Below are positions 23,817 to 31,807 of a stretch of DNA of 64,000 nt, piece after piece; the first letter of the stretch is position 1; each line of letters starts with the position of its first letter. This DNA is from Bacillota bacterium. Lineage in GTDB: Bacteria > Bacillota > Clostridia > Christensenellales > Borkfalkiaceae. The notes under the pieces are model-generated. The model did not search any database and was not told where the DNA came from. It saw only the letters and a program-made list of their open reading frames with translations. The stretch is from positions 1 through 64,000 of the forward strand of contig QAKE01000076.1 in assembly GCA_003343995.1 (NCBI GenBank). Direction: 5' to 3'. Made by a program: the position numbers and the translations under genes.

Positions 23817-24491
23817 ATGAATCCCATCGTAGAAAGAATTATCACCTATATATGCGTTTTTTTGGCGGTTTTGATCGTATTGCCCTTCCATGAATTCGCG
23901 CACGCGTTCGCCGCTGTAAAATGCGGGGACGAAACGCCGCGCGTCAACGGAAGATATTCGCTCAATCCCTTTGCGCATTTTGACGTAACGGGTTTGGTTT
24001 GTTTCGTGCTCGTCGGATTCGGTTGGGCAAAGCCCGTTCCCGTAAATCCCTATAATTTCCGCAAATATAAAAGCGGACTCGTCTGGGTTTCCGTCGCGGG
24101 CGTTTTAACGAATTTTATTTTGGCGTTTATCGCATATCCGCTTTACGAATTATCCTTGCTACTTCCCGATCTCGCGCTGTTTGACGACGTGCTGCAAATG
24201 ACGCTTTTTTACGTGTTTCATTTGAATTTAACCTTTTGCGTATTTAATTTGCTGCCGTTTTATCCGTTGGACGGGTTCAGGATCATCGACGCGACGGTGA
24301 ACCACTCCAATCCCGTTTATCGCTTTTTGCGGAATTACGGGCAGTACGTATTGCTCGGGCTCGTTTTGCTGAGTTTTATCGCATCGTGGTTTCCGCAGCT
24401 CGCGTTTTTGAACGTTTTGGATTTCGTAATCGGTAACGGCGCGTATTATCTCGGATTGCCCATCCGTTTGCTTTGGGGGTTGATTTTCTGA
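23817..24491 (+). CDS. Site-2 protease family membrane protein (M50)
   Basis: This 224-residue polytopic protein has the zinc motif HEFAHAF (HExxH, about residues 23-27) inside its first membrane helix. The second metal ligand is in LLPFYPLDGFRI, the NPxDG-like block. It belongs to the short M50 peptidases that lack a PDZ domain and are commonly placed just upstream of scpA in Bacillota. Its substrate is unknown. TAAGGCGG precedes the ATG as ribosome site. It overlaps scpA by one nt (TGATG). Confidence 0.9.
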   Translation: MNPIVERIITYICVFLAVLIVLPFHEFAHAFAAVKCGDETPRVNGRYSLNPFAHFDVTGLVCFVLVGFGWAKPVPVNPYNFRKYKSGLVWVSVAGVLTNFILAFIAYPLYELSLLLPDLALFDDVLQMTLFYVFHLNLTFCVFNLLPFYPLDGFRIIDATVNHSNPVYRFLRNYGQYVLLGLVLLSFIASWFPQLAFLNVLDFVIGNGAYYLGLPIRLLWGLIF

Positions 24492-25261
24492 TGGCGGAAT
24501 TTGAATCGGTCGTAGATTACTCTACCGTTTTAGACAATTTTGAAGGACCGCTCGATTTATTGCTGCACCTTATCAAGGAGGCGAAAATAGAGATCAAAGA
24601 CGTTTTCGTTTCTCAGGTGACAGAGCAATACCTGCAATATATTGCGGCGATGGACATCATCGACGTGGAAAAAGCCAGCGAATATCTCGGTATGGCGGCG
24701 ACGCTCGTAGAAATCAAATCGAAGGCGCTGCTGCCGAAACCGGAAGAATTTTTAGAGGATTTGGAAGATCCCGAACAGGCGCTCATCCGACAGCTGGAAG
24801 AATATAAGATATTTAAAGAAACGAGCGAAAAGCTGAAGCAGCAGGAAAACGTAAACCGTTTCTATAAGGAACCCGACAAATCGGCGGGGGACGTGAAAAT
24901 CGTTTATAAGGATTTTACGCTGGACGGACTGATTGCCGCGTTTTCCAAACTGCTTTTGAAAGTGGATGCGCAAAAGCGCGAAAAGAGCACGCAAAAGGAA
25001 ATTCCGAAGGACGTGTTTACCGTTGCCGACAAGGTGTATTTCATTCGCGATACGTTGCTGCAGCGGCAGAGCATGAGCTTTTTCGAGCTGTTTACAGACT
25101 ATTACACAAAAAACGAGTTGATTACAACCTTTCAGGCGTTGCTGGAGCTTTTGAAACGGCAATACGTAAAAGTGGAACAAAGCGGCGTTTTTGACGATAT
25201 AACCATAACATTGCGAGAAGACAGAAATGAAGAAATCGGAGAAATTGACGAATATAATTGA
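24491..25261 (+). CDS. scpA: Segregation and condensation protein A
   Basis: ScpA is the kleisin that bridges the SMC ATPase heads in the chromosome condensation complex. The ATG at 24491 overlaps the stop of the upstream protease; the family N-terminal motif FEGPLDLLLHLIKEAKIEIKD begins about residue 17. The 256-residue chain has the charged linker in the middle and the winged helix at its C-terminal end (FFELFTDYYTKNELITTFQALLELLK). scpB starts 34 nt before its end, so the two partners are made together. Confidence 0.95.
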   Translation: MAEFESVVDYSTVLDNFEGPLDLLLHLIKEAKIEIKDVFVSQVTEQYLQYIAAMDIIDVEKASEYLGMAATLVEIKSKALLPKPEEFLEDLEDPEQALIRQLEEYKIFKETSEKLKQQENVNRFYKEPDKSAGDVKIVYKDFTLDGLIAAFSKLLLKVDAQKREKSTQKEIPKDVFTVADKVYFIRDTLLQRQSMSFFELFTDYYTKNELITTFQALLELLKRQYVKVEQSGVFDDITITLREDRNEEIGEIDEYN

Positions 25262-25952
25262 ATCGATCGCTTACGTTTCGGGCAACCCGATCGCGATCAA
25301 AGATATTGCGGAAAAATTGGAAGTAGAGGAAAGAGAGATCGTTTCCGCAGTCAAAAAATTACAGGAAAAATACAGCGGCGAATGCGGATTGCAGCTTTTA
25401 ATGTTCAATAAAAAAATACAATTCGCATCCAATCCGGAATATGCGGAGGCAGTGTCTTCCGTTTTAAATCCCATCAAGGAGCGGGAACTTTCCAAAAGCA
25501 TGCTCGAGGCGGCGGCGATCATCGCCTATAAACAGCCGGTTACCCGCATGGATTTGGAAGAGATACGCGGCAACAGCGAATACGCGGTGCAAAAACTTTT
25601 AGAGCTTAAGGTGATCGAACCCGTCGGCAGAAAGGATGCCGTCGGTAAACCCATTCTTTACGGTACGACCGACGAGTTTTTAAAACGCTTTCAGATTTCT
25701 TCGCTGGACGAATTGCCCGATTACGACGAACTGCTCGATCGCATCGCGCAGATACACGGCGGCAATAACGACGACGATTACCTTTACAGTAAAGACGAAT
25801 ACGTGGAAGAAACCGCCGCCACGACCGCAGAAACGGTTATGGAGCGCGTAAAGGAAACACAAAAGGAAGAAGAGGATTTCGAACTGCCGTCCTTGGAAGA
25901 AGAGGAACTGCCGGAGTTTTTAAAAGACGAACAAGTGGAAAAAATTCAATAG
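25227..25952 (+). CDS. scpB: Segregation and condensation protein B
   Basis: ScpB dimerises and binds the ScpA linker in the SMC-ScpAB complex. The 241-residue protein has two winged helices (residues 1-80 and 85-165, with AAIIAYKQPVTRMDLEEIRG and LYGTTDEFLKRFQI). A long, acidic, probably disordered tail (about 170-241, rich in Glu and Asp) follows, longer than in many homologues. It overlaps scpA by 35 nt. A strong terminator hairpin comes 16 nt after the stop. Confidence 0.94.
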   Translation: MKKSEKLTNIIESIAYVSGNPIAIKDIAEKLEVEEREIVSAVKKLQEKYSGECGLQLLMFNKKIQFASNPEYAEAVSSVLNPIKERELSKSMLEAAAIIAYKQPVTRMDLEEIRGNSEYAVQKLLELKVIEPVGRKDAVGKPILYGTTDEFLKRFQISSLDELPDYDELLDRIAQIHGGNNDDDYLYSKDEYVEETAATTAETVMERVKETQKEEEDFELPSLEEEELPEFLKDEQVEKIQ

Positions 25953-25968
25953 ATAATCCGTTTCGGAC

Positions 25969-26002
25969 AAAGCGCGCCGCCCATACATGCGGCGCGCTTT
26001 TT
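25969..26002 (+). terminator. Terminator after scpB, abutting the next start codon
   Basis: AAAGCGCGCCGC (25969-25980) pairs perfectly with GCGGCGCGCTTT (25989-26000), loop CCATACAT. The T run is short and runs straight into the ATG at 26003. Confidence 0.75.
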
Positions 26003-26584
26003 ATGTATAAATTTCAGGCGGTTGCAGATATTAAACTTGTGCACTGGGTTTATATCGTATTTGCGGTTTCGCTTTTGTTGATACTGCCGATTTTCGCAAA
26101 TCTATATTTTTTTTACGATAAAGATATCAAAAAGTTTTTCTTTCTGCTCACCGTTGACAGAATAGCGCTGTTCGGCGGTTACGGGGAAAGAATAAAGGGC
26201 GGCGTCGCTTTGCATTTATCGGAAAATAAAGCGGTGATTTTTTCCTTTAAGTCTATTTTCGGCATGCGTTCGCAATTCAGTTTGAGAAAGGACTATTATA
26301 TCCGAAAAATAGGCGTACTCACGGAATGCGGCAGCGAAAACGCCCCGCAAATACCCTTTATTTACGCGCTTTCCGGCAATATATTTGCGAAGATATTCGG
26401 CGCGGTTTCGCGGGAAACGGGGTGCGAAACAACCTTTCAAAACGACACGGTTTTATACGAAGACGATACCGTTTTTAAAATTTCGCTGCGGGTGAACGCG
26501 GTATTTAACCTTTTTACCGTATGCATCACTCTCGCAAAAATCATATTAAGGAAGTTAGAAAAATGGATTATGAAAACAAAATAA
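26003..26584 (+). CDS. DUF2953-like membrane protein (YtfI-like)
   Basis: This 193-residue protein has one clear N-terminal membrane helix (about 14-36) and a mixed domain behind it. In Bacillus the DUF2953 protein YtfI precedes ytfJ; the layout and the position directly before ytfJ support that assignment, but residue-level similarity is weak by eye. Function is unknown. The ATG has no ribosome site and stands two nt behind a terminator hairpin; GTG at 26039 in frame is an alternative start. Its last 22 nt overlap ytfJ. Confidence 0.65.
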   Translation: MYKFQAVADIKLVHWVYIVFAVSLLLILPIFANLYFFYDKDIKKFFFLLTVDRIALFGGYGERIKGGVALHLSENKAVIFSFKSIFGMRSQFSLRKDYYIRKIGVLTECGSENAPQIPFIYALSGNIFAKIFGAVSRETGCETTFQNDTVLYEDDTVFKISLRVNAVFNLFTVCITLAKIILRKLEKWIMKTK

Positions 26585-26925
26585 CCGCCGTAATCGAATC
26601 GGCGATGAAAAACTTAAACGCCATGGTGGACGTGAACACCGTCGTCGGAAAACCCATCGTCACCGAAACGGGGACAATCTTGCCCATCTGCAAAGTCACC
26701 CTCGGTTTTATGACGGGCGGCGGGGAATACGGCGAAGTAAAGCTATTTAAAAAAGATTCGTCCTTGCCGTTTGCGGGCGGGAGCGGCGCCGTCGTTTCCA
26801 TGAAACCGGCAGGGTTTTTGGTGCAGGAAAGCGGAAAATACCGTATAGAAGCATTTTCGGAAGGGTACGATAAGCTGATCGATTCCGCGGAAGACATCAT
26901 CCGAAAAATGCAGGAAGGCGACTGA
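26563..26925 (+). CDS. ytfJ: GerW family sporulation protein YtfJ
   Basis: YtfJ (GerW) is a small spore protein that in Bacillus affects germination. I choose the ATG at 26563 (MDYENKITAVIESAMKNL), which has AAGGAAG about 20 nt upstream and matches the family N-terminus; the frame reaches further upstream inside ytfI. The 120-residue chain shows VDVNTVVGKPI, TILPICKVTLGF and the G-rich loop (GGGEYGE, later FAGGSGAVVSMKPAGFLV), as in the family. It runs with the D-Ala carboxypeptidase gene that starts one nt after its stop. Confidence 0.92.
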   Translation: MDYENKITAVIESAMKNLNAMVDVNTVVGKPIVTETGTILPICKVTLGFMTGGGEYGEVKLFKKDSSLPFAGGSGAVVSMKPAGFLVQESGKYRIEAFSEGYDKLIDSAEDIIRKMQEGD

Positions 26926-26926
26926 T

Positions 26927-27994
26927 ATGAAAAGGATTGCTGTTTTGTGCATATGCGCGCTTATCGGCGCGTTTTCCTGCTACGCGCCGAACGCGACGGC
27001 GACGGCTGCAACTTCTTACGACGCGCAAATCGTAATGGAAGTCAATTCTTTGCGCGTTCTGCTCGATAAGGACGGCGATAAAAAGATGTTCCCCGCAAGT
27101 ACGACGAAAATCTTGACTGCCATCTGCGCCATCGAAAACGCAGATTTAGACGAATCGGTTACGATCAAAAAAGAGTGCGTCGGTATAGAGGGCTCGAGCA
27201 TCTATCTTACGGAAGGGGAAAAACTGACGGTGAAAGAGCTGTTATACGGACTGATGCTCCGATCCGGCAACGACGCGGCAACGGCGCTCGCTCTGCACGT
27301 TTCGGGCTCGATAGAAAAGTTTGCCTCGCTCATGAACGAAACCGCCGAAAAAGCGGGGGCGAAGCATTCCAATTTCGTCAATCCGCACGGACTGCCCGAC
27401 GACGGGCATTACGTGACGGCGAACGATTTGGCGCTCATCACCGCGTATTCCTTAAAAAATCCCGATTTCAAGGAAATCGTTTCCACCAAGAAGATAGAAA
27501 TTTCCAACGGCGATAAACCCTATAAACGACTGTTGATCAATAAAAACAAAATGCTTTTTGAATGCGAGGGCGCAACGGGCGTAAAAACGGGTTATACCAA
27601 AAAAGCGGGAAGATGCCTCGTTTCTTCTTGCGAGAGAAACGGTATGGAACTCGTTTCCGTCGTGCTCAATTGCCCGCCGATGTTTGAAACGGCAAAAGGA
27701 CATTTCGACGAATATTTTTCCAAATACAAATTATATAAGCTGTTTGAAAGCGATTTCATCGTCGATTTTCTGCCGGTTGAAGGAAAACAAACGCAGTGCG
27801 CCTTATATATTAAGAGCGACGTATTGCTGCCGCTAACGGAAAATGAATACGAAAATATAGAAATCGAATACGATTTGCCCGATATTCTGCCCGCAAACGT
27901 AAAAAAAGACCAACAAGTCGGCAAAATTAATTTTAGGGTGAAAAATGACTTGCTTTTTTCCGAAAAAATCTATACAATTAACGGGATAAACTAA
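26927..27994 (+). CDS. dacB: D-alanyl-D-alanine carboxypeptidase (DacB-like)
   Basis: This is a second peptidoglycan carboxypeptidase in the window, of 355 residues, with a signal peptide (about 1-27). All three motifs are present: S58-T-T-K61, S113-G-N115 and K220-T-G222. A shorter C-terminal domain follows. In Bacillus dacB is a spore cortex gene in the scpAB-rluB neighbourhood, and here it lies between ytfJ and the pseudouridine synthase, so a sporulation role is likely. spmA and spmB, which usually follow dacB, are absent. Confidence 0.9.
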   Translation: MKRIAVLCICALIGAFSCYAPNATATAATSYDAQIVMEVNSLRVLLDKDGDKKMFPASTTKILTAICAIENADLDESVTIKKECVGIEGSSIYLTEGEKLTVKELLYGLMLRSGNDAATALALHVSGSIEKFASLMNETAEKAGAKHSNFVNPHGLPDDGHYVTANDLALITAYSLKNPDFKEIVSTKKIEISNGDKPYKRLLINKNKMLFECEGATGVKTGYTKKAGRCLVSSCERNGMELVSVVLNCPPMFETAKGHFDEYFSKYKLYKLFESDFIVDFLPVEGKQTQCALYIKSDVLLPLTENEYENIEIEYDLPDILPANVKKDQQVGKINFRVKNDLLFSEKIYTINGIN

Positions 27995-28009
27995 AAAGGA
28001 AAAAAGAAA

Positions 28010-28711
28010 ATGAGAATCAATAAATTTTTAGCGGAAAGCGGCGTCGCATCCCGCCGCGCGTCCGATAAAATGATCGAAAACGGAGAGGTGAAAATCAACG
28101 GCAGAGCGTGTTCCGTCGGCGACGACGTGGGCGAGGGCGATATCGTCACCGTAAACGGCAAAGTCGTAAGCACCGTAAAAAAATACGAATACTATATCAT
28201 GAACAAGCCGAAGGGCTACGTCTGCACGGTGAAGGACGATAAAGACCGCAAAACCGTTATGGATTTATTGCCGCCCAACGTTAAGCGCGTTTTTCCCGTA
28301 GGCAGACTCGATTACGATTCGGAAGGGCTGCTGCTGTTTACCAACGACGGAGAACTGACGTTCCGCTTGACGCATCCGAAAAACGAGGTTCCGAAAACCT
28401 ACCTCGTGAAACTCGAAGGATCTATTACGGACGAAATGCTGAACCGCGTCAGAAACGGCGTTTATATCGACGGAAAGCGCACGGGCAAGTGCAACGTTAA
28501 AGTCGTTGAAGAGCTGCGCGACGCCGTCAAACTACATATTACGATCACCGAAGGCAGAAACCGTCAGGTCAGAAAGATGTTCGAAGCGGTCGGTAAGGAA
28601 GTCAAACTGCTTAAACGCATTAAAATAGGGGATTTGACTTTAAAAGGATTGAACCGCGGAGACGTACGCAAGCTCACCGCGCAGGAAATCGATTATCTGA
28701 TGAATTTATGA
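28010..28711 (+). CDS. rluB: RluB/RsuA-type rRNA pseudouridine synthase
   Basis: This enzyme converts a specific uridine in ribosomal RNA to pseudouridine. The 233-residue protein has an S4 domain (1-60, MRINKFLAESGVASRRASDKMI) and the catalytic domain with the Asp in GRLDYDSEGLLLFTNDGEL. The C-terminal block GRNRQVRKMFEAVGKEV is complete. AAAGGAAAAAAG precedes the ATG. In Bacillus rluB closes the scpAB-dacB region, as here. A perfect terminator follows. Confidence 0.95.
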   Translation: MRINKFLAESGVASRRASDKMIENGEVKINGRACSVGDDVGEGDIVTVNGKVVSTVKKYEYYIMNKPKGYVCTVKDDKDRKTVMDLLPPNVKRVFPVGRLDYDSEGLLLFTNDGELTFRLTHPKNEVPKTYLVKLEGSITDEMLNRVRNGVYIDGKRTGKCNVKVVEELRDAVKLHITITEGRNRQVRKMFEAVGKEVKLLKRIKIGDLTLKGLNRGDVRKLTAQEIDYLMNL

Positions 28712-28746
28712 CAAAAAGCCACGCAGTTTTGCGTGGCTTTTTGTAG
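28711..28746. terminator. Bidirectional terminator between rluB and the PadR-like gene
   Basis: ACAAAAAGCCACGCA (28711-28725) and TGCGTGGCTTTTTGT (28730-28744) form a perfect 15-bp stem with loop GTTT. With A on one side and T on the other, it suits both convergent genes. Confidence 0.9.
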
Positions 28747-28770
28747 TTTAACTATTTATAAATGAAGATT

Positions 28771-30129
28771 TTACTGTCGCTTCGTAACGAAATAATCGGA
28801 AAGCGAACAGATGTTTCTGAACAGAAAGAACAAGAACGCGTCGAATAACACCAAAATCGGCGCAACGATTTTCAGCGCGATTTCCGCACCGCTGGAAAAA
28901 TCCGCATTCGTCAGCACGGCGAGCGCGATGACGATAAGCAGCAGATTGAATAGAATAATTAAAACCGTATAAATCAAATTTTTATTAAACGTCGGTTTTG
29001 TTTTCGTCGGCTGCCGCGAATAAAGGACGATGCAGACGGCGGGTAAGATTGCCGCAATACCGATCGCAATCAGATAATACCAACCGCTGAACAATTCGTC
29101 TTGTTTAAAAATCAAGGAAAAAACCAGACATTCTATCAAAAATATCAAAAAAACCGAGAGGGAAGAAACGAGATTGATGCGGTTAATTAAAAATTTGCCG
29201 CCGATTTTTTCGCTTTTTCCCGTAGAGATACGGATTTTGTAGCCTTCGGCATCGGCCTTTTCCAACAAATCGGAAAAATCGGTTTTTCCGGTGTTTTGCG
29301 ACTTGATGCGGAAATCCTTATCGAATACGTTTTCCTTGCGGAGCGCCGCAAACTGCGGCGGTTGCTCCGTTTCAACCGTTGTTTTTTCATCGTATTCGGC
29401 AACGCGTTCCGCAATGGGCTTTTCTGCCGTTTCTTCTTCGGTTTCCCGATGTTTTTTTACGTTTTTATCGAATAATTCGTTTAATATTTCGCGGTAGTTA
29501 AATTCCGTTTGCGCCTTATTCAAAATCATTTCCAGCGCGGGATCTTTTACTTCTTCGACCTTCGCCGGCTGCGGCTTTTCTTCCGCCGCAACGCGCTCGA
29601 AAACGATTTTTTCTTCCGCTTTTCTTTCGATGGGCGCGGACGCTTCTTTTTCCGAAATATCGCGTTGCGTTACCGTTTCTTTAATTTCTTTTTCTTCGAT
29701 TTTTTCGGAAACGGCGGATTCCCGATCTGTTTCGTTTTTCCGCTCGCTGCTTTTTCCCGACAATACCACGCCCGATTCGTGCACTAAATTTTTGGGCACT
29801 TCGTCGACGAGCTGATCGATTACGTCGCGGGAGTAATCCCAGCCGGAAAGGTTTTTGTCGGCGAAGGCTTTTCCCGCCGGCGTAATTTCAAAATAACGCC
29901 GTCTGCCGCCTTCGGGCGCGTCGTTCCAAAACGGACGAACGTATTTTTGTTTTTCCAGCCGTTTGAGCGCGCTGTAAAGCGTCGCCTGTTTCACTTCATA
30001 TTTACTGCCGCTTTTTTCCTCGATAAACGAGGCGATTTCCAAGGCGTGTTTCGTTCCGCTGAAAAGGGATCGCAAAATAATCGTATCGATATGTCCGCGA
30101 ATAAAATCGCTGCTGATGGTTTGTCCCAT
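28771..30129 (-). CDS. PadR-type regulator with a long linker and four membrane helices
   Basis: The 452-residue protein starts with a PadR winged helix (residues 1 to about 90), with the typical HALEIASFIEEKSGSKYEVKQATLYSALKRLEKQ and GGRRRYFEITPAG. A long Glu/Lys-rich, probably disordered linker (about 115-320) leads to four predicted membrane helices (about 320-448). Ordinary PadR proteins are soluble and about 100-180 residues. This layout suggests a DNA-binding regulator held at the membrane, or a sensor. No partner gene is adjacent. GAGGTG precedes the ATG, behind a leader of about 160 nt. Confidence 0.85.
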   Translation of the reverse strand: MGQTISSDFIRGHIDTIILRSLFSGTKHALEIASFIEEKSGSKYEVKQATLYSALKRLEKQKYVRPFWNDAPEGGRRRYFEITPAGKAFADKNLSGWDYSRDVIDQLVDEVPKNLVHESGVVLSGKSSERKNETDRESAVSEKIEEKEIKETVTQRDISEKEASAPIERKAEEKIVFERVAAEEKPQPAKVEEVKDPALEMILNKAQTEFNYREILNELFDKNVKKHRETEEETAEKPIAERVAEYDEKTTVETEQPPQFAALRKENVFDKDFRIKSQNTGKTDFSDLLEKADAEGYKIRISTGKSEKIGGKFLINRINLVSSLSVFLIFLIECLVFSLIFKQDELFSGWYYLIAIGIAAILPAVCIVLYSRQPTKTKPTFNKNLIYTVLIILFNLLLIVIALAVLTNADFSSGAEIALKIVAPILVLFDAFLFFLFRNICSLSDYFVTKRQ

Positions 30130-30297
30130 AAATCACCTCGAAAACTGCAAATTGCAACAAACTCCGACAATAAAACACTCTGTTAAAAAATAACTATTCT
30201 GTCTGAGCGCGTTAAAATGAGTTTTTTTATTTTCGCGTTTTCATCGAATTTTGTCGATAATGAAAACGATAAAAATTTAAAATTTCTTCTTAAAATA

Positions 30298-30326
30298 AGT
30301 ATACAACGAAACGGGAAAATAGTCAA
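30298..30326 (-). promoter_or_regulatory. Promoter of the PadR-like gene
   Basis: On the minus strand TTGACT (30326-30321), 17-nt spacer, TATACT (30303-30298). The expected start is about 30291, giving a leader of about 160 nt that contains the inverted repeat at 30236-30268. Confidence 0.75.
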
Positions 30327-30449
30327 TACGTTCAAAGGAATTTTTTAATAAATTCCATAAGATTGGAAAACAAACGATAAATTTAGGTAAACATAAAAAC
30401 AAATATTTTTGTCAGTTATTCGCTGAAAAATACCCGAATCGCGCATTAC

Positions 30450-30477
30450 ATTTCGTAAAACTGTTGTTTTGCGCATA
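30450..30477. other. Candidate dif-like recombination site
   Basis: Two 11-nt arms (30450-30460 and 30467-30477) flank a 6-nt centre, CTGTTG. The arms match at 7 of 11 positions as an inverted repeat, best next to the centre (CGTAAAA against CGCAAAA). The site lies about 270 bp upstream of the XerS-like gene. This is pattern reading only. Confidence 0.3.
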
Positions 30478-30697
30478 ATTAGTGTTGCTTCCCCGCGAAC
30501 TGTTTTTAATAAAAAGCAGGAAAATATCTGATAAAAACACATAAAAAACTTCCTCGTTACAAAATTCGATGTGCAGAAAAATAATCCCCCTCAGTTTCAA
30601 ACATTAAAATGTAAAAATTTCAGTATTTTAGTTATGATTTTACATATAATTATGTTTAGCATAATTACGTATTGCCAAATTTTGCCCGCATAAACAA

Positions 30698-30726
30698 TTT
30701 ACATTTTTTTCTTTTCGGTATATAAT
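30698..30726 (+). promoter_or_regulatory. xer-hflX promoter
   Basis: TTTACA (30698-30703), 17-nt spacer, TATAAT (30721-30726). A perfect 8-bp inverted repeat (30647-30667) lies about 30 bp upstream and could be an operator. Confidence 0.7.
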
Positions 30727-30745
30727 AAATGTATAAAGGAGCAAA

Positions 30746-31807
30746 ATGATGCAGGAAAAAACTTATTTCGACGAACGCAGCGCGAAATCGTTGGAAAAAA
30801 TCAGAAAAATTATCGACGAACTCCCCTACTATGCGGAAGAGTTTTTTGTCGGCATTGAAAACAGAACGACTCCTTTAACGCGGTTGAATTACGCTTATGA
30901 TTTGCGTATCTTTTTTGATTTTCTTTCTAAGAAAACGTTTAAGGGGAAACACGCCGCGGAAATCAGTTTGGATGATTTAAACAATCTTGCCTCAAGCGAT
31001 ATAGAACTCTTTCTCAGCTATTTATCCCGTTATACCGTAAACGGAAAAACGGAAAGCTGCAACGAACGAGGCAAGGCGAGAAAGCTCGCTACGATCCGTT
31101 CGTTTTTCAAATATTTTTTTAACAAAGGCTCCCTCACGGCGAATACCGCGGCAAAAGTTTCCATGCCGAAACTGCACGATAAGGAAATTATCCGATTGGA
31201 ATCCAACGGAAAAATCAACGAAATCGCCGCCATTCTCAATACTGCGGACACCGGCAACGGGCTGACGCAAAAGCAGCAGCAATTTCATAAGCTTACGCGC
31301 ATCCGCGACGTGGCGATTTTAACTCTTTTTCTCGGCACGGGCATCCGTATCAGCGAACTCGTGGGGCTCGATACCGAAGATATAGATTTCGGCACGAACG
31401 CCTTTGTCGTAACCAGAAAAGGCGGCGATCGCAAAATGCTCTATTTCGGCATGGAAGTGAAAGCCTCGCTGGAAGATTACGCCATAGAACGCAATAACAA
31501 TCCATTCGCGGCGGACGAACGCGCGTTTTTCCTCTCTTTGCAAAACACGCGAATTTCCACGCGTACCGTGCAGGAACTCGTAAAAAAATACGCAAAGATC
31601 GTTTCCCCGCTCAAAAAAATAACGCCGCATAAACTGAGAAGTACATTCGGCACAAATTTGTACCGCGAAACGCACGATATTTACGTCGTTGCGGCAACGC
31701 TCGGACACAAGGACGTAAACACCACCAAAAAACACTACGCGGATATTACCGACGACATCATTAAGCGCGCGGTTACTTCCGTAAAATTAAGGGATAAAGA
31801 TGATTGA
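30746..31807 (+). CDS. Tyrosine recombinase, XerS-like
   Basis: The 353-residue protein has a core-binding N-terminal domain (1 to about 150) and a catalytic domain with the full set R201, K225, H295, R298, H321 and nucleophile Y331. The length and the N-terminal LPYYAEEFF recall the single XerS recombinase of streptococci, which resolves chromosome dimers alone. A role as XerC/D partner or integrase remains possible; no other phage or element genes are near. AAAGGAGC precedes the ATG. It overlaps hflX by 8 nt, so the two are coupled. Confidence 0.85.
   Translation: MMQEKTYFDERSAKSLEKIRKIIDELPYYAEEFFVGIENRTTPLTRLNYAYDLRIFFDFLSKKTFKGKHAAEISLDDLNNLASSDIELFLSYLSRYTVNGKTESCNERGKARKLATIRSFFKYFFNKGSLTANTAAKVSMPKLHDKEIIRLESNGKINEIAAILNTADTGNGLTQKQQQFHKLTRIRDVAILTLFLGTGIRISELVGLDTEDIDFGTNAFVVTRKGGDRKMLYFGMEVKASLEDYAIERNNNPFAADERAFFLSLQNTRISTRTVQELVKKYAKIVSPLKKITPHKLRSTFGTNLYRETHDIYVVAATLGHKDVNTTKKHYADITDDIIKRAVTSVKLRDKDD

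Larger units (their letters stand above)
30130..30745. other. 615-bp AT-rich gap between divergent padR-like and xer genes
   Basis: No convincing gene is present; short frames on the minus strand are AT-rich and lack ribosome sites. The gap holds the padR-like promoter (30298-30326) and the xer promoter (30698-30726). It also has several inverted repeats: CGTTTTCAT/ATGAAAACG (30236-30268), GGAATTT/AAATTCC (30337-30356), ATGTAAAA/TTTTACAT (30609-30645) and TAATTATG/CATAATTA (30647-30667). An 11-6-11 dif-like candidate lies at 30450-30477. Confidence 0.7.

Noticed and set aside
30345..30600. Two short minus-strand frames in the AT-rich gap
   Set aside because: No ribosome sites, no recognisable composition of a real protein, and they cover the inverted repeats.
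30746..31807. Xer-type recombinase as a sign of a prophage or integrated element
   Set aside because: No other phage, plasmid or transfer genes are near, and hflX is coupled to it; a housekeeping role is more likely.
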